In this document: in pieces, positions 24,159-36,599 of the stretch
Numbering within the stretch: position 1 is the first letter of the stretch
Layout of the letters: every line of letters starts with the position of its first letter
From: Saururus chinensis
Lineage: Eukaryota > Streptophyta > Magnoliopsida > Piperales > Saururaceae
Length of the DNA stretch: 64,000 nt
Assembly (NCBI GenBank): GCA_035235625.1
Contig: CP141150.1
Coordinates: 5,332,001-5,396,000, forward strand
Direction: 5' to 3'
The notes under the pieces: generated by a model
Told to the model about the DNA's origin: nothing
What the model saw: only the letters and a program-made list of their open reading frames with translations
Databases searched by the model: none
Position numbers and translations under genes: made by a program

Positions 24159-24421
24159 TATGTCTTAAATATATATATATATAAATAATATATATATATA
24201 TATTATTTATATATAATTTTAAAATTATATTCGAGTTCAAGCTCAAACTCGCACCAAGTAGAGTCGAGTTCAAGTTTTATTCTAGTTGAGTCGAACAAGG
24301 GTATGCTTGAACTCGGTTCGAGCCTATTCGAGCTAGAATCGAGTTCGAGTCGAGCCTAATTCAAGCCGAGCTGGGCCTGCTCGATGAGCCAGCTCAGCTC
24401 GTTAACAACCCTAGTGCTAGG

Positions 24422-25313
24422 TCGTGGATGGCCCAAACTCACCATGGCAACTAGCAAGGCCAAGGCTAGGTCAACCCAGCAAGTGCGTGACCATGTGAGG
24501 GCACCCACCCAAAATGTGGCTAGGGTATAGCCAGGCCATGTCCAGCTAGGTTGAGACTATGTTCATGATTGTTTCAATGAAATAGCATGATAGTGTTGTT
24601 TTCGATCATGTTATTCACATAAAACAAAAATGAAAGGCGGTTAATTTAGCAACATTGTTAATGTGATTGGTGCATGGGTCCCTTTGATCCATCTTTTTGT
24701 TACTCCCCATTTTTTATTCCATATAACCTGAGGGTTAGTAATAATTATTAACTTTTTAATAAGAATTAGTTTGTTCTTAGGAGTGAAATCCCTATATGTG
24801 TCTAGAACTCGAAGAAACAAGCTTAATAAATCAAAAAATGCATGAATTAGAGGTTAGGAGCAGAAGTTATGACATTGAGAAGTGTGTCATATGGGATGGA
24901 CTTACTTAAAAAATACAAATAATATACCCATGTTGGGTCAAGTTTCATAAGGCTCGTCCATATGAGTCAATGGTACCAAGAATACACGATTCCGACTTCG
25001 GGGTAGAAAGTTATCACGTTTTGAAGTTCATATTATTATTTTAATAAAATATTCAGAAAAAAGACAAATGATCCAATGTAGGTAGATGAAGCAGCGACTC
25101 GCGTCATCCATGCCACCGGCTCATGCCAAGAGCAGTGGGCCTACAATCACGGGCCTCCCACATGACGTGCAGTGGACCGGGAATCGGGCTTGCGTGTCAG
25201 GCCTCGTAGCATGGCGAACCATGATAGTAGTACTGGGCCCATGCGAGCCGACGCTCGTGAAGTGTAGTGAGCATCACGATGCATGTGGGCTAGCATCGCA
25301 CTCGGACGCTCAC
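24422..25313 (+). repeat. LTR-like fragment left of LTR copy A
   Basis: The text GTACCAAGAATACACGATTC (about 24972) matches the text at about 12606 in the gypsy-type relic (GTACAAAGAACACGTGATTC), which suggests a related LTR. After LTR copy A, the sequence at 28689 continues with a TATA box in a leader-like setting. One reading is that this fragment and 28689 onwards are two halves of one LTR split by copy A. That is an inference. Confidence 0.4.
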
Positions 25314-26406
25314 TGTGAGGACCCTCATCTCTAAATTGGTTTTTGGTTTTCTTCAATTATTGGTTATCGTGAGACTTATGCGTTTTCTGATCTAGTCGAT
25401 GATTTCGTGAATAAATAATGTTTAAGATGGTTTTAACTAAAATTGACTTTAAGATTAGTGATTTTAAAGCAAATGTGATTTTTTGGGATTTTTTTGAATT
25501 TTTACTATTTTTCTAAAAATTATGGTTTTGGCAGGACCCCTGTGGGCCCCACCGTCGAAATTTTGATTTTTGGGTCAAAGAAACCTAGACATCTACTTAA
25601 GGTCATACAAAAATTTTTAAAATTTTATTAGGCTTAATTAGTGCTTAAATTTGTAAAATACCCATTTTTAGCCTACTTTTCTTATTTACACCCCAAACTT
25701 ACCCATGCATACCCTAACCCTTAATATAAAAGGGCAAACCTGAGCTATTTCCATTTTTGGGAATAGGCTAAGGAAGGAGGTCTGGCCTAATCCCCACTTA
25801 GGCCTGGATTAGAAGCCGATTAAGGTAAGCCTACTCTAATCAAGCACTAAACCCTAGCTTTCTTCTTAATCTCTTCTAAATCTACTATTTTCCCCATGTT
25901 TCAATTCGTTTTTAGACCTCAAAAGCTACTGATTTGTGTTTTACTACAAACCCTAGCTTTCAAAATTTCTATTTTTACAACCAACAAGCCCTAGATCTAA
26001 GATTTAATTAGGGATTTCTTTGGTAAATCGATTTGTAATGGAGTTTAATTCAAACTTAATGTGTTTTCAAGGTTTTCAAGAAGGGTGACTCTCAAATCCG
26101 AGCTTAATCAAGTGCTGAGGTAATGGGTCTTCGAAATCTCTGTTTATCCATGGTAAAACTCTTTATTTTTGGCTTATTTCAAATGGAGTTACTTGATTTG
26201 GAGTGTTAATGGTAAGATTAGAAAATGGAATTATTTAATCCCGATTTCTTAGGGTTTTGCATTATTATGATATGGTTTGATATTCTAGAAGTCATGAAGG
26301 ACTTTTGATGATGATTAGGGTGTTAGATGTGGATTTGAAGTGTTATCAATGGTGTTTCAGTTTGGATTTGCGAAAGGAAGAAGATGACCAGTTCTACCTT
26401 GTTGGC

Positions 26407-26575
26407 GTTTGAACGGCCCTTCTGGGCGTTAGAACGGCAACACTGTCGGAACAACAGTTTTTCAGTTCAACCGATCGAACGGCCTGCTAGGCGTTCGAAC
26501 GGCCAAACTGTGAATTTCAAAATTTTGTGTTTAACCGATCGAACGGCCTGAAGAGCATTCGAACGGCTACACAGT
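26407..26575 (+). repeat. GTTCGAACGGCC motif cluster in LTR copy A
   Basis: About six spaced variants of CGTTCGAACGGCC/GATCGAACGGCC within 170 bp. TTCGAA is a perfect 6-base palindrome. Copies B and C carry the same block, so it is a family feature. Confidence 0.7.
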
Positions 26576-27799
26576 AAATTGTATGTTGTGCATATGATGT
26601 TTATTTCGATGATTCTACTTTAGCTTGCCAATTTCATATGAATGTGGAGTGTTTTAAGCTATATTATGCTACTCGAAATGCATGCTATTGAGTTTATGGA
26701 GTTGAGATATATGCTTAGAGATTGTGGAATGACTTATGTTTTGTGGCATGATGTTGGAATTGTCATCTTGAAATTATGAATGGTAGATTCTCTTGGATTA
26801 AGCATATTTTCAGTAGAACTACAACCTATTATTGGACTGATTTGTCATGATAGAATGTGGTTAGTTGATGTGTGGATGTTGGTGAATGCCATGACTCAAG
26901 AATGAAATGAATGATCTTATATGTGTTTAGCCTTTGTGGTTGAATTTTCATTTGAGTTATGATTTTAATGACTTTTCTCCTATGATTTCCGCTGGAATTC
27001 ATGTTTAGATGGTAATTCACATGTGTAGTGTGGTAGTGAGTTTAATTTCAAGCATGTTGACATGCATTATGTGAAATGCTTCTACTAGTTACACACACAC
27101 ATGTGGGGGGTTAAATGATGATGTTGAAGCTTGATATTGTGATTTTGAATGATGCATTAGGGGCTGATGAGAGCACTTATCATGGATTAGGATTCATGTA
27201 TGCTTTGCCCACGTATGTACCATGCTGCATGCATCATGAAAAATAAATTTCCAATTGAGGCTTCATCGTGGTTAATTGAATTTGACTAATTGGATGCAAT
27301 GTGATGAAATTGTGTGCCAGATTGATCGATCGTGGATTAATCGTAAGTTGATTGGTCCGAAAGGACATATTTTAATTTGAGTTCCTGTGTGGAACGAGTG
27401 CACTCCCCGGGTTGAGTCTAATTAAATGGAATTATGTGGGGACGAGTTGTGTATTTGTCTTGTGGATATGTGAGAATGTTATTATGAGTGTCATCTGGAC
27501 CCTGAGAATCCAGTGTAGTATGCCGTGTGCACCCCGCTACCACGTGTTCTAGGGTTCTCTGTGTGAGAACTCGGGCTCTTTCCTCCGCAGGAGATGTCCC
27601 TAGGCGAACACCCCTGCTCTAGATTCTCTGTGTAAGAATGGGACATCCTTGGCCAGGATCGTCGAGGGCGAGCAGCATTTGAGATTGACAACCCCGATCT
27701 TTCTTGAATTCTTGTGTAGAATTTTGGACCATGACACGCCTTCGTGGCCTTGTCTATGTCTCGTCTGTGTGACACCAAATTTGTGATTACTCTTTGATG

Positions 27800-28025
27800 G
27801 AGGATGTTATGATATGATGCATGATGGAATATGTATGTTAGAGATACATTCATGTAGGTTGATTTTGATATAATGCATGTGGATATGTATGTTAGAGATA
27901 CATCCATGCAAGTTAATTTTGATATGATGCATGTGGGAATATGTATGTTAGAGATACATCCATGCAGGTTGACTTTGATATGATGCATGTGGGAATATGT
28001 ATGTTAGAGATACATTCATGCAGGG
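27800..28025 (+). repeat. Tandem repeat, about 60 bp, four copies, LTR copy A
   Basis: Each unit contains TATGTATGTTAGAGATACAT followed by TCATGCAGGTTGA and GATATGATGCATG. Copy B has the same block at 32440-32712. Confidence 0.8.
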
Positions 28026-28688
28026 TTTATGATGAGAATGAAATTATGTGGATTATGCACTATGATGCAATTTTAGGTGATCTGTATGTGTGATCAGAAA
28101 ATGATGCACCATGTTAATCTTCTATCTGAATGATTATATTGCTATGCTATCGTGTTTTCGATGTTGATAGTGATATTAAAAACCATTGCTGAGTTTGTTA
28201 AACTCACCCCTCTTTCTTGTGTTTTGATTTGGGGTTGCGTGGTACGACACACAGACAGATAGGATCTCCTCCTTGAGGAAAGGTCGGAGATGGCTTGGAT
28301 GTGATTGTGGAGATCGTTGTGTGACTTATCTTCTTTGGTTTTATGCTTATGTTTAGAACCTTTGTGTAGGGTTCTTTATTTTGGATTTATGTCACATGTT
28401 ACAGTTATGTTTGCTTAAGTCTTATTTTGAGCAAGTGTGGGCTATATTTGACTAAGTATGTGGGTTTGAGATTAGTTGTTTACTTTGTGTTAAGCAACAC
28501 TCTTTTCTTTCCTTCTTTATTTACTCTTGCTCAAAGGATTGTGCGTACTCCGTAATTCTGTTAATCGCCCGTGGTTAGGGTTAAGTCTTCCGCTAGATCG
28601 TTTCTCAATTTCTCCTTCGTCGCCCCCGCGCGCTTGACCGGCCCTTGGACCAGGTTCAGCTCAGGTCGAGCATCGCCAGGGCATGACA

Positions 28689-29290
28689 CCCGCGGCACTC
28701 CCCTATAAATAGGGAGGAGCTAGGCAGTTTTCTCAAAGATTTTTTTGCCCATTTTTGAGTGGTTTTAAGTCTGATTTCGCCAATTCAAGAGATGTTATTA
28801 TCTAATTTATTGGTACTCTACATAATTGAAGGGTTCAGTCTTTGAGTTAGGCACTCTAGAGGGGGGAAACAGCTCGGGCATGAAGAGGCTTTGTTCCCTA
28901 CTGTCGGGCTATAAAGAGAAAACATCTCGATTGAGGGGAGCGAGGTTATGTTCATTGCATTTGTACGCAATGAGAGAAACATCACAGGTAAAGAGAGGTT
29001 CTCTTTGTCAACCTTAGGCGCGCAAAGATATAAATGTTCTTTAGTAAGGGGAGGTTATGTCTGTCACCTTCAGGAGTAAAAAGATAAAAACGTTCCAAGT
29101 AAGGGGAAGTTTTGTTCGACACCTTCGGATGCAAAGAGAAAAATGCCCTACGAAGGGGAGGTTCTATCCATCGCCTTGGGGCGCAAATAGATAGAAAAGT
29201 CCTAGGTAAGAGGAGGTTCTGTCTAACACCTTCAGGCATAACAAAAGAGAAGCGTCCCAGGTAAGAGGAGGTACCTTTAACAAGCAACTC
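28689..29290 (+). repeat. LTR-leader-like DNA with a 57-bp tandem repeat
   Basis: TCCCCTATAAATAGGGAGG (about 28700) is a TATA box in a typical retrotransposon setting. From about 28985 to 29275 a unit of about 57 bp is repeated five times (GTAAGGGGAGGTTCTGTC, CACCTTCAGG, CAAAGAGA, CGTCCCAG as conserved pieces). The antisense ORF across it simply reflects the repeats. Confidence 0.55.
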
Positions 29291-29456
29291 TTACCTATCC
29301 ACTTCCTATACCAACCCAAACTCATTACTCACACCTGCCAGCTCTACCAGTCCACCAACATCTCCTACCCCCTCTTCTAGCTCCACATCAACCATGGCTC
29401 ATGATAGTTCCCTTGGTATGGTTGCCTCATTACCTATGTTAGGATCATCCTGACCC

Positions 29457-29902
29457 ATGACACCACTAACCACACACCCTACGGCCACACATTCCATGGT
29501 TGGGGATCGTAAACTTAAAACCTTTATCTCCACTCATCACCCTCTTTGCCTCACTACTGACTTTGCCTCTCCTAGTGAGCCCACGTGCTATACACAAGCT
29601 ATTAAAATTCTTGAGTGGCATGAAGCCATCGACTCTAAATTTAATTCTCTTATTCTCAATGGGACATTGATTCTTGTTCCTAAACCATCTCTCAAAATAT
29701 TATGGGTTGTAAGTCAGTTTTCAAACTAAGCAGAAGGCCATAGTTCTCAACAAGTCGGATTGACATTTAGTCTAGTTATCAAGCCCACCACCGTTTAGAT
29801 GGTCCTTACCACTGCATTCTCTAAGGGGTGGCTTATTCAACAACTAGACGTCCAAAATGCCTTCCTACCTGGTTTCCTTGATGAAGAAGTCTATATGCAG
29901 CT
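29457..29902 (+). pseudogene. Copia pol remnant, part 1 (linker and N-terminal RT)
   Basis: 29457-29729 is open and carries EPTCYTQAIKILEWHEAIDS and FNSLILNGTLILVP, the standard start of copia RT. Frameshifted continuation includes a KPTTV-like segment and [21 protein letters not shown], reaching the insertion site of LTR copy B at 29902. The frame resumes at 33368. Confidence 0.85.
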
Positions 29903-31002
29903 TGTAAGATCCCTGATCTTAAACCGGTTTTTGGTTTTCTTTAATTATCGGTTATCGTGAGATTAATGTGTTTTCTGATTTATTCGGTGATTTCGTGAAT
30001 AAATAGTGTTTATAATGGTTTTAATCAAAAACAACTTTAAGATTTAGCGGTTTTAAGTGATTTTAAAACAAAAGTGAATTTTTAGGATTTTTCTAAGTTT
30101 TCACTATTTTTTTAATAATTAGGGTTTTGGCAGGACCCCTGCGGGTCCCACCATCAAAATTTTGGTTTTTGGGTCAAATGAACCCAGATGTCTACTTAAG
30201 CCCATACAAAAAAATTTAGAATTTTCTTAGGCTTAATTAGTACTTAAATTTGTAAAATACCCATTTTTAGCCTACTTTTCCTATTTACACCTCATAACTT
30301 ACCCATACATACCCCAACCCTTACTATAAAAGGCCAAACCTGAGCCATTTCAATTTTTGGGAATAGGCTAAGGAGGAGAAGTCAGGCCTAATCCCCAATT
30401 AGGCCTAGATTAGAAGGTGCTTAAGGTAAGCCTACTCTAATTAAGCACTAAACCCTAGCTTTCTTCTTAATCTCTTATAAATCTACCATTTCTCCCTTGT
30501 TTCAATTCGTTTTTAGACATCAAAAACTACTTATTTGTGTTTTACTACAAACCCTAGCTTTCAAATTTTAATTTTTATGTTCAACAAGCCCTAGATCTAA
30601 GTTTTAATTAAGGATTTCTTTGGTAAATCGATCTTTAATGGAGTTTAATCCAAACTCTATGTTTTTGGAAGTTTTCAAGAAGGGTGACCCTCAAATCTGA
30701 GCTTAATCAAGTGCTAAGGTAATGGACTTTCGAGATTTTAGTTTATCCATGGTAAAATTCTTGATTTTTGGCTTATTTCGAATGGAGTTACTTGATTTGG
30801 TGTATTAATGACATGATTAGAAAATAAAAATATTTAATCCCGATTTCTTAGGATTTTGTATTATTATGATATGGTTTAACATTCTGGAAGTTATGAAGGA
30901 CTTTTGATGATGATTAGGGTGTTAGATGTTGATTTGAAGTGTTATCAATGGTGTTTCAGTTTGGATTTGCGAAAGGAAGAAGATGACCAGTTCTGCCTTG
31001 TT

Positions 31003-31165
31003 GGCGTTCGAACGGCCCTTCTGGGCGTTCGAACAACAACACTATCGGATCGACAAATTTTCAGTTCAACTGATCGAATGGCCTGCTGGGCGTTCGAACG
31101 GCCAAACTGTGAATTTGAATTTTTCCCATTTAGCCGATCAAACGGCCTGCAGGGCATTCGAATGG
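31003..31165 (+). repeat. GTTCGAACGGCC motif cluster in LTR copy B
   Basis: The same cluster as in copy A with a few substitutions (CGTTCGAACAACA, GATCGAATGGCC). It shows the block was present in the shared ancestor. Confidence 0.7.
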
Positions 31166-32186
31166 CTACACAGCAGTCTTGTGATCTATTTGCATGATAT
31201 TTATTTCGATGATTCCACTTTAACTTGCCAATTTTATATGAATGTAGAGTGTTTTAAGCTATATTGTGCTACTGGAAAGGCATGCTATTGAGGTTATGAA
31301 GTTGGGATATATGATTAGAGGTTTGTGGAATGACTTATGGTTTGTGGCATGATGTTGGAATTGTCATCTTGAAATTGTGAATGGTTGATTCTCTATGGTT
31401 AGGTGTATTTTCAGTATGAATACAACCTATTAATGGGCTGACTTGGCATGATAGAATGTGGTTAGTTGATGTGTGGATGTTGGTGAATGTCATGACTCAA
31501 GGATGAAATGAATGGTATTATATGTGTTTAGCCTTTGTGGTTGAGTTTTGAATTAAGTTATGATTTTAATGATTCTTCTCCTATGATTTCCGCTGGGATT
31601 CATGTTTAGATGGTAATTCACATGTGTAGTGTGGTAGTGAGTTTAATTTCAAGCATGTTGACGTACATTGTGTGGAGTGCTTCTACTAGATACACACACA
31701 CATGTAGAGTTTAATGATGATGTTGAAGCTTGATATTATGATTATGAATGATGCATTAGGGGCTGATGAGAGTACTTATCATGGATTAGGATTCATGTAT
31801 GCCTTGCCCACGTATGTACCATGCTGCATTCATCATGAAAATGGATTTCCAATTGAGGCTTCATCGAGGTTAATCGAACTTAACCGATTGGATGCACTAT
31901 TGTGAAATTGTGTGCCGGATTGATCGGTCATGGATTAATCGTAAGTTAATTGGTCCGAAAGAACATGTTTTGATGTGTGTTCCTGTGTGGAACGAGTGCA
32001 CTCCCCGGGTTGAGTCTAGTTAAATAGAGTTATATAGGGATGAGTTGTGTACTTGTCTTGCGAATTGAGATTATTTATGATTCGCTGGACCCTGAGAATC
32101 CAGCTAGTTTGTCCAAGTGCACCCGCTTACTAGGTGTTGTTGCTTGGGACTTTAGTCTTGACAAGCAGGATTGCCCGGGAGTTTAG

Positions 32187-32421
32187 ACTTGATGGGCAGG
32201 CGTTGCTCGAAGGCGTAGGCCTTGAGGAGCAGGAGTTGCTCGAAGGCGTTGGCCTTGAGGAGCAGGAGTTGCTCAAAGGCGTTGGCCTTGAGGAGCAGGA
32301 GTCGCTCGAAGGTGTTGGCCTTGAGGAGCTGGAGTTGCTCGTAGGCATTGGCCTTGAAGAGCATGTCTATTTGATAAGTGTTTGCTCGAGGGCTCCGGCC
32401 TTGAAGAGCAGGTTTATTCTC
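32187..32421 (+). repeat. 33-bp minisatellite, about seven copies, LTR copy B only
   Basis: The unit TTGAGGAGCAGGAGTTGCTC plus GAAGGCGTTGGCC repeats with few changes. Because 33 is a multiple of three, it keeps open repeated-peptide ORFs on both strands, which I regard as artefacts. At the matching place copy A (27540-27700) has different, non-tandem sequence (GGGTTCTCTGTGTGAGAAC and similar). Confidence 0.9.
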
Positions 32422-32439
32422 TATGTGCATGGACTTGCA

Positions 32440-32712
32440 TGATGGACTAGTGTGTGTATGTTAGAGATACATTCATGCAGGTTGATTATGATATGATGCA
32501 TGATGGAATATGTATGTTAGAGATACATTCATGTAGGTTGATTATGATATGATGCATGATGGAATATGTATGTTAGAGATACATCATTGCAGGTTGATTA
32601 TGATATGATGCATGATGGAATATGTATGTTAAAGATACATTCATGCAAGTTGAATTATGATATGAAGCATGATGGAATATGTATGTTAGAGATACATTTC
32701 ATGCAGGGTGTT
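32440..32712 (+). repeat. Tandem repeat, about 60 bp, four to five copies, LTR copy B
   Basis: Units contain TATGTATGTTAGAGATACAT and GATATGATGCATGATGGAA, matching copy A's block at 27800-28025. Confidence 0.85.
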
Positions 32713-33367
32713 ATGATATGAATGACATTATGTGGATTATGCACTATGATGCAGTTTTACGTGATGTGTATGTGTAATCAGAAAATGATGCACCTTGCCA
32801 ATCTTTGATCTGAATGATTATATTGCTATGCTGTCGTATTTTCGATGTTCATAGTGATATTAAAAACCATTGCTAAGTTTGTTAAACTCGCCCCTCTTTC
32901 TTGTGTTTTATTTTGGGGCTGTGTGGTGCAACACGCATACGGACAGGATCTCCTCTTTGAGGAAAGGTCAGAGATGACTTGGATGTGATCGTGGAGATCG
33001 TTGTGTGACTTATTTCCTTTGGTTTTATGCTTTATGTTTAGAACCGTGTAGGGTTCTTTGTTTTGGATTTATGTCACATTTTACAATTATGATTGCTTAA
33101 GACTTATTTTGAGCCAGTGTGGGCTTTAGTTAACTAAGTATGTGGGTTTGAGATTTGTTGTTTACTTTGTGATAAGCAACTTTCTTTCTTTCCTTTTATT
33201 TACTCTTGCTCAAAGGATTGTGCGTACTCCGTAATTTTGTTAAATCGCCCGTGGTTAGGGTTAAGTCTTCCGCTAAATCATTTCTCAATTTCCCTTCGTC
33301 ACCCCCGCGCGCTTGACCGGCCCATGGACCGGGTTCGGCTCGGGTCGGGCATCGCCGGGCCGTGACA

Positions 33368-33561
33368 CAGCTAGTCCCTTGGCTTTGTTCATCCACGGTT
33401 TAGTGGTCATGTTTGTCACATGTGCAAGTTCCTCTATGGGCTTAAGTAAGAGCCAGGGGCTTGGTTCCATCGCCTCAGGAACCTCCTCTTGTCCATGGGC
33501 TTTTAGGGATTCTCTATCAACACCATTTATTTACCTAGACCATCAACATATTATCTACACG
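33368..33561 (+). pseudogene. Copia pol remnant, part 2 (middle RT)
   Basis: Directly after the CAGCT duplication the translation reads GFVHPRFSGHVCHMCKFLYGLK and then EPGAWFHRL after a stop (listed as separate pieces). This is the conserved copia stretch before the YVDD box. It ends at the ACACG target of the next LTR, and its continuation is at 38623. Confidence 0.8.
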
Positions 33562-34149
33562 TGTAACGCCCGAGATTTTTCTCAAAACTCATAGAATTTT
33601 TTTTTTTTCATAAATCGGAGTCAAAACGATAAAATCAAAACCTGTTTATAATTTAAAACATCATACGGTTAAACATCGTACAGCCAAATCAAATATCCTC
33701 AGGCGCTACCCGAAAACACACGTACGAATAAATTTTCTGCTATGATCATAGACTTTTAAATACAAATCACTCCCGGGCATCCCTGAGTACAAGTCCCATA
33801 ACAGTCCACAGACTAATCCAATCGAAAGTCCAGAATAAAACATCTTAAAGTCTCATCTCACTCAATACAAGAGATCGTGGCACAAATGAACTCGCAGAGA
33901 GTCAAACTGATACCTGAGTCAACGGGAATCAATCCACCGCTGAAACGAGCGTCCATCTCCAGGAGCTCTTCGCACAACCTGCAAAACCTCCCGTACAACG
34001 GGGCTAAAAGTAGTAGGGTGAGTATTTTCATACTCAGTAGGAAAATACCCAGTAGGGGAAATCCCAAACGGTGAACTCCATAAGTTCAGAAATGCATGCA
34101 TCATGCAACACAAACATGAAGCAGTCATCATAATATAATCATATTGTGC

Positions 34150-34290
34150 ACATACGCATACGATCATACTAAATGCACTATCGTGCCAAAGACATACCAA
34201 ATGCACCACTGTGCCAAATTCATATCAAGGCATCATCGTGCCAGAATCATACCGAAGGCACCATTGTGCCAAAATCATACTATCCAAACA
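34150..34290. repeat. About 30-bp tandem repeat, four copies
   Basis: GCACCATTGTGCCAAAATCATAC-type units (conserved core GTGCCAAA.TCATA) repeat with variation inside the 5-kb LTR. Confidence 0.65.
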
Positions 34291-34535
34291 ACTTACACAA
34301 ACACCCTTATCCAGGGTCATACAACTTACTCGTACCACCGTACGCATACTCATACAACATACGCATACTTGTATGACCTTACTCGTACAATCGTATGCTC
34401 ACTCATACAGCTTACTCATACATGTACGACCTTACTCGTACATTCAGACTCGTACGACCTCACTCGTACAGTCTGCACAAAATCATACTTACTGTCTTAC
34501 TCAGAACCATATTTTCACAATCGTACTCATACTCT

Positions 34536-34737
34536 TACAGTCGTGCTCATACTCATACGCTTACAGTCTTACTCATACTCATACGCTTACAGTCTTACTC
34601 ATACTCATACGCTTACAGTCTTACTCATACTCATACGCTTACAGTCTTACTCATACTCATACACTTACAGTCTTGCTCATACTCATACACTTACAGTCTT
34701 GCTCATACACATACACTTACAGTCCTGCTCATAATCG
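34536..34737. repeat. 26-bp tandem repeat, about seven copies
   Basis: Unit: CTTACAGTCTTACTCATACT followed by CATACG. The copies differ by single substitutions (CTTACTC to CTTGCTC, ACGC to ACAC). More degenerate relatives (ACTCGTAC, ACTCATAC) extend back to about 34320. Direct repeats with no spacers, so not CRISPR-like. Confidence 0.9.
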
Positions 34738-34984
34738 TACACATATCAACGACCACTGAAGCTCATTACAACTAATAAGCTCCAGCGTCGAAATGGAAAA
34801 GAATGCCACTGGGGCAACACCTTAACCTCCAGGGAGTGACTAGACGCCATGGACTTTTCCGAAGGTAAGGTACACCAATGCTCATGGGGCACTGGATCAA
34901 ACAGGTAAGAGTAGATCCATGATACTACTTACCTGAGCGCGCAAACATAAACACCCACACATAAGGGGTCATACAGTTGCCCAC

Positions 34985-35140
34985 CATAATGGGTCTTATA
35001 GTGCCATAGAATCGCCCACCATAATGGGTCTTATAGTACCAGAGAATTGCCCACCATAATGGGTCTTATAGTGCCATTGCCACTCTTGGGCAGAAAACAT
35101 ATAGTGCCACTTGGGCAGAAACATACAGTGCCACTCTTGG
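34985..35140. repeat. Two short tandem arrays (about 45 and 30 bp)
   Basis: GCCCACCATAATGGGTCTTA plus TAGTGCCA occurs at about 34979, 35008 and 35048. CCACTCTTGGGCAGAAACAT-like units follow three times up to 35150. Confidence 0.75.
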
Positions 35141-35142
35141 GC

Positions 35143-35400
35143 GGAAACATACAACGCTCTCAACAGAGCATCAAACGTCTGGGCTTACATAGCACACAGA
35201 CCAAATCAGAAACATACGTCGCTCTCAGCAGAGCCTCCGACGTCTGGGCTTTATACAGCACGCAGACAAAGTCAGAAACGTACATCGCTCTCAACAGAGC
35301 ATCAAACGTCTGGGCTTATACAGCACGCAGACCAAAACAGAAACAACGTCGCTCTCAGCAGAGCATCAGACGTCCGGTGCCCTATATAGCACACAGACAA
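35143..35400. repeat. About 63-bp tandem repeat, four copies
   Basis: Conserved pieces in each unit: CAGAAACATAC, GTCGCTCTCAGCAGAGC, GACGTCTGGGC, ACAGCACGCAGAC. The last unit is slightly degenerate. Confidence 0.85.
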
Positions 35401-36144
35401 CATCCCGCAGGATAAACACCATGGCAAGACATGATAAATGCTCGGCCGACTCATCAGCGGCCAGCTCAAACACGGAACTTAATCCGTTGAACCCTCAGGT
35501 CTCAAACTCACAACGCTATCATTAGCTGTGCTTATAATTCCAGTTTGAATTAAGTACATTATGCGGTACAATTATGCCACACAAACTCACAGTCCTTGAC
35601 TGGTCAAACTGAAGCTGAGCCCGATCCGAAACCCAAGTTCGTTAGGGCAGCAGACTTCACTTACCCGTCCACATCATGGACAAAACTCATCGTACAACAA
35701 ACCCTTACAGTCTTACGTACTTCGCCATCCATCTTATGGCCAAATCCTCTTACACTGACATCCTCAAATAACGCTCCTCAGAGCCAATCCAGTTGTCGCC
35801 CTCTTACTTATATCTCACTTATTATACTTACTTTTCACTTCATAATTTGTACGTTATGCTTGTACAATTATGAACACTCTTACTGTCTGACAAACGCCCA
35901 ACATATAATCCACCCCAAACTGATCCATTCTAATCCTTGCCCGTCATACTCTTATCCTCTGTCCTCTGTCATACGCTTACACAACTGCATCCAAATTCAG
36001 ACAGAGCTTCTGTCACCTCTTACTGTCCATCGCCCATACTTCTGCCCACGACACTTACACATATCCCAAGCATAGGCAAAATGCCATCATACATACGTAT
36101 GTCTCACACATACGTATAACATACACATACGGTCATACATACAT

Positions 36145-36375
36145 AACTTACAAACATGCACGCTAGCCATCACTAGCACATGCATACATCAAACATACTT
36201 CAAACATGCACGCCAGCCATCACTAGCACATGCATACATCAAACATACTTCAAACATGCACGCTAGCCATCACTAGCACATGCATACATCAAACGTACAC
36301 GCTAGTCATCTCTAGCACGTGCACACACACATTCATACATACTTCAAACATGCACGCTAGCCATCACTAGCACGT
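36145..36375. repeat. About 50-bp tandem repeat, four copies
   Basis: Unit: CATGCACGCTAGCCATCACT plus AGCACATGCATACATCAAAC and ATACTTCAAA. The third and fourth copies are interrupted by a short insertion at about 36300-36335. Confidence 0.85.
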
Positions 36376-36599
36376 GCATAACCCATACATAGCATACTGA
36401 CATATTTGCTAGCCATCGCCAGCGCATACATAATCCACATCCATAAAACATGCATACATCTCATGCATATCAATCATACCATACAATCATGCTTACACGC
36501 ACATCATGCAATCGGATCGTTACTTAACATCCAAGCATGGAATCATACAATCCTAGCATGTTGCTACTCATTCAAAGCATGCTTCATGAATTTATGAGT

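Larger units (their letters stand above)
25314..28688 (+). repeat. Solo LTR, family 1 copy A, 3,375 bp
   Basis: It starts TGTGAGGACCCTCATC and ends ATGACA, and is co-linear along its length with copy B at 29903-33367. Shared landmarks in order: TATAAAAG at about 25727, a block of GTTCGAACGGCC-type motifs at about 26407-26570, TCCCCGGGTTGAGTCTA at 27405, a 60-bp tandem block, TTTGGGGTTGCGTGGTACGA and a CGCCCCCGCGCGCTTGACCG end. The flanks CTCAC and CCCGC do not match well, so the target duplication is unproven. There is no internal coding region. ORFs inside are chance. Confidence 0.75.
29903..33367 (+). repeat. Solo LTR, family 1 copy B, 3,465 bp, perfect 5-bp duplication
   Basis: TGTAAGATCCCTGATC...GCCGTGACA is flanked by CAGCT at 29898-29902 and CAGCT at 33368-33372. 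It sits in the copia RT gene just after the VYMQ codons. It carries a TATAAAAG promoter-like box at about 30325, the GTTCGAACGGCC cluster at about 31003-31165, a 33-bp minisatellite absent from copy A, and a 60-bp tandem block. No internal region or second LTR is present, so it is a solo LTR formed by recombination. Confidence 0.92.

Noticed and set aside
28982..29287. 101-codon minus ORF with repeated peptides
   Set aside because: Reflects the 57-bp tandem repeat (three times 19 codons) in LTR-leader-like DNA.
32130..32442. Repeated-peptide ORFs of about 70-100 codons on both strands
   Set aside because: They follow from the 33-bp minisatellite, whose period is a multiple of three.
34536..34737. 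Regular short repeats as a CRISPR-like array
   Set aside because: Direct tandem units without unique spacers, in a plant nuclear context.
34144..34775. Thr/His/Tyr/Ser-rich ORFs in three frames
   Set aside because: All come from the 26-bp and related tandem repeats in the LTR. Three frames open at once is a sign of repeat composition.
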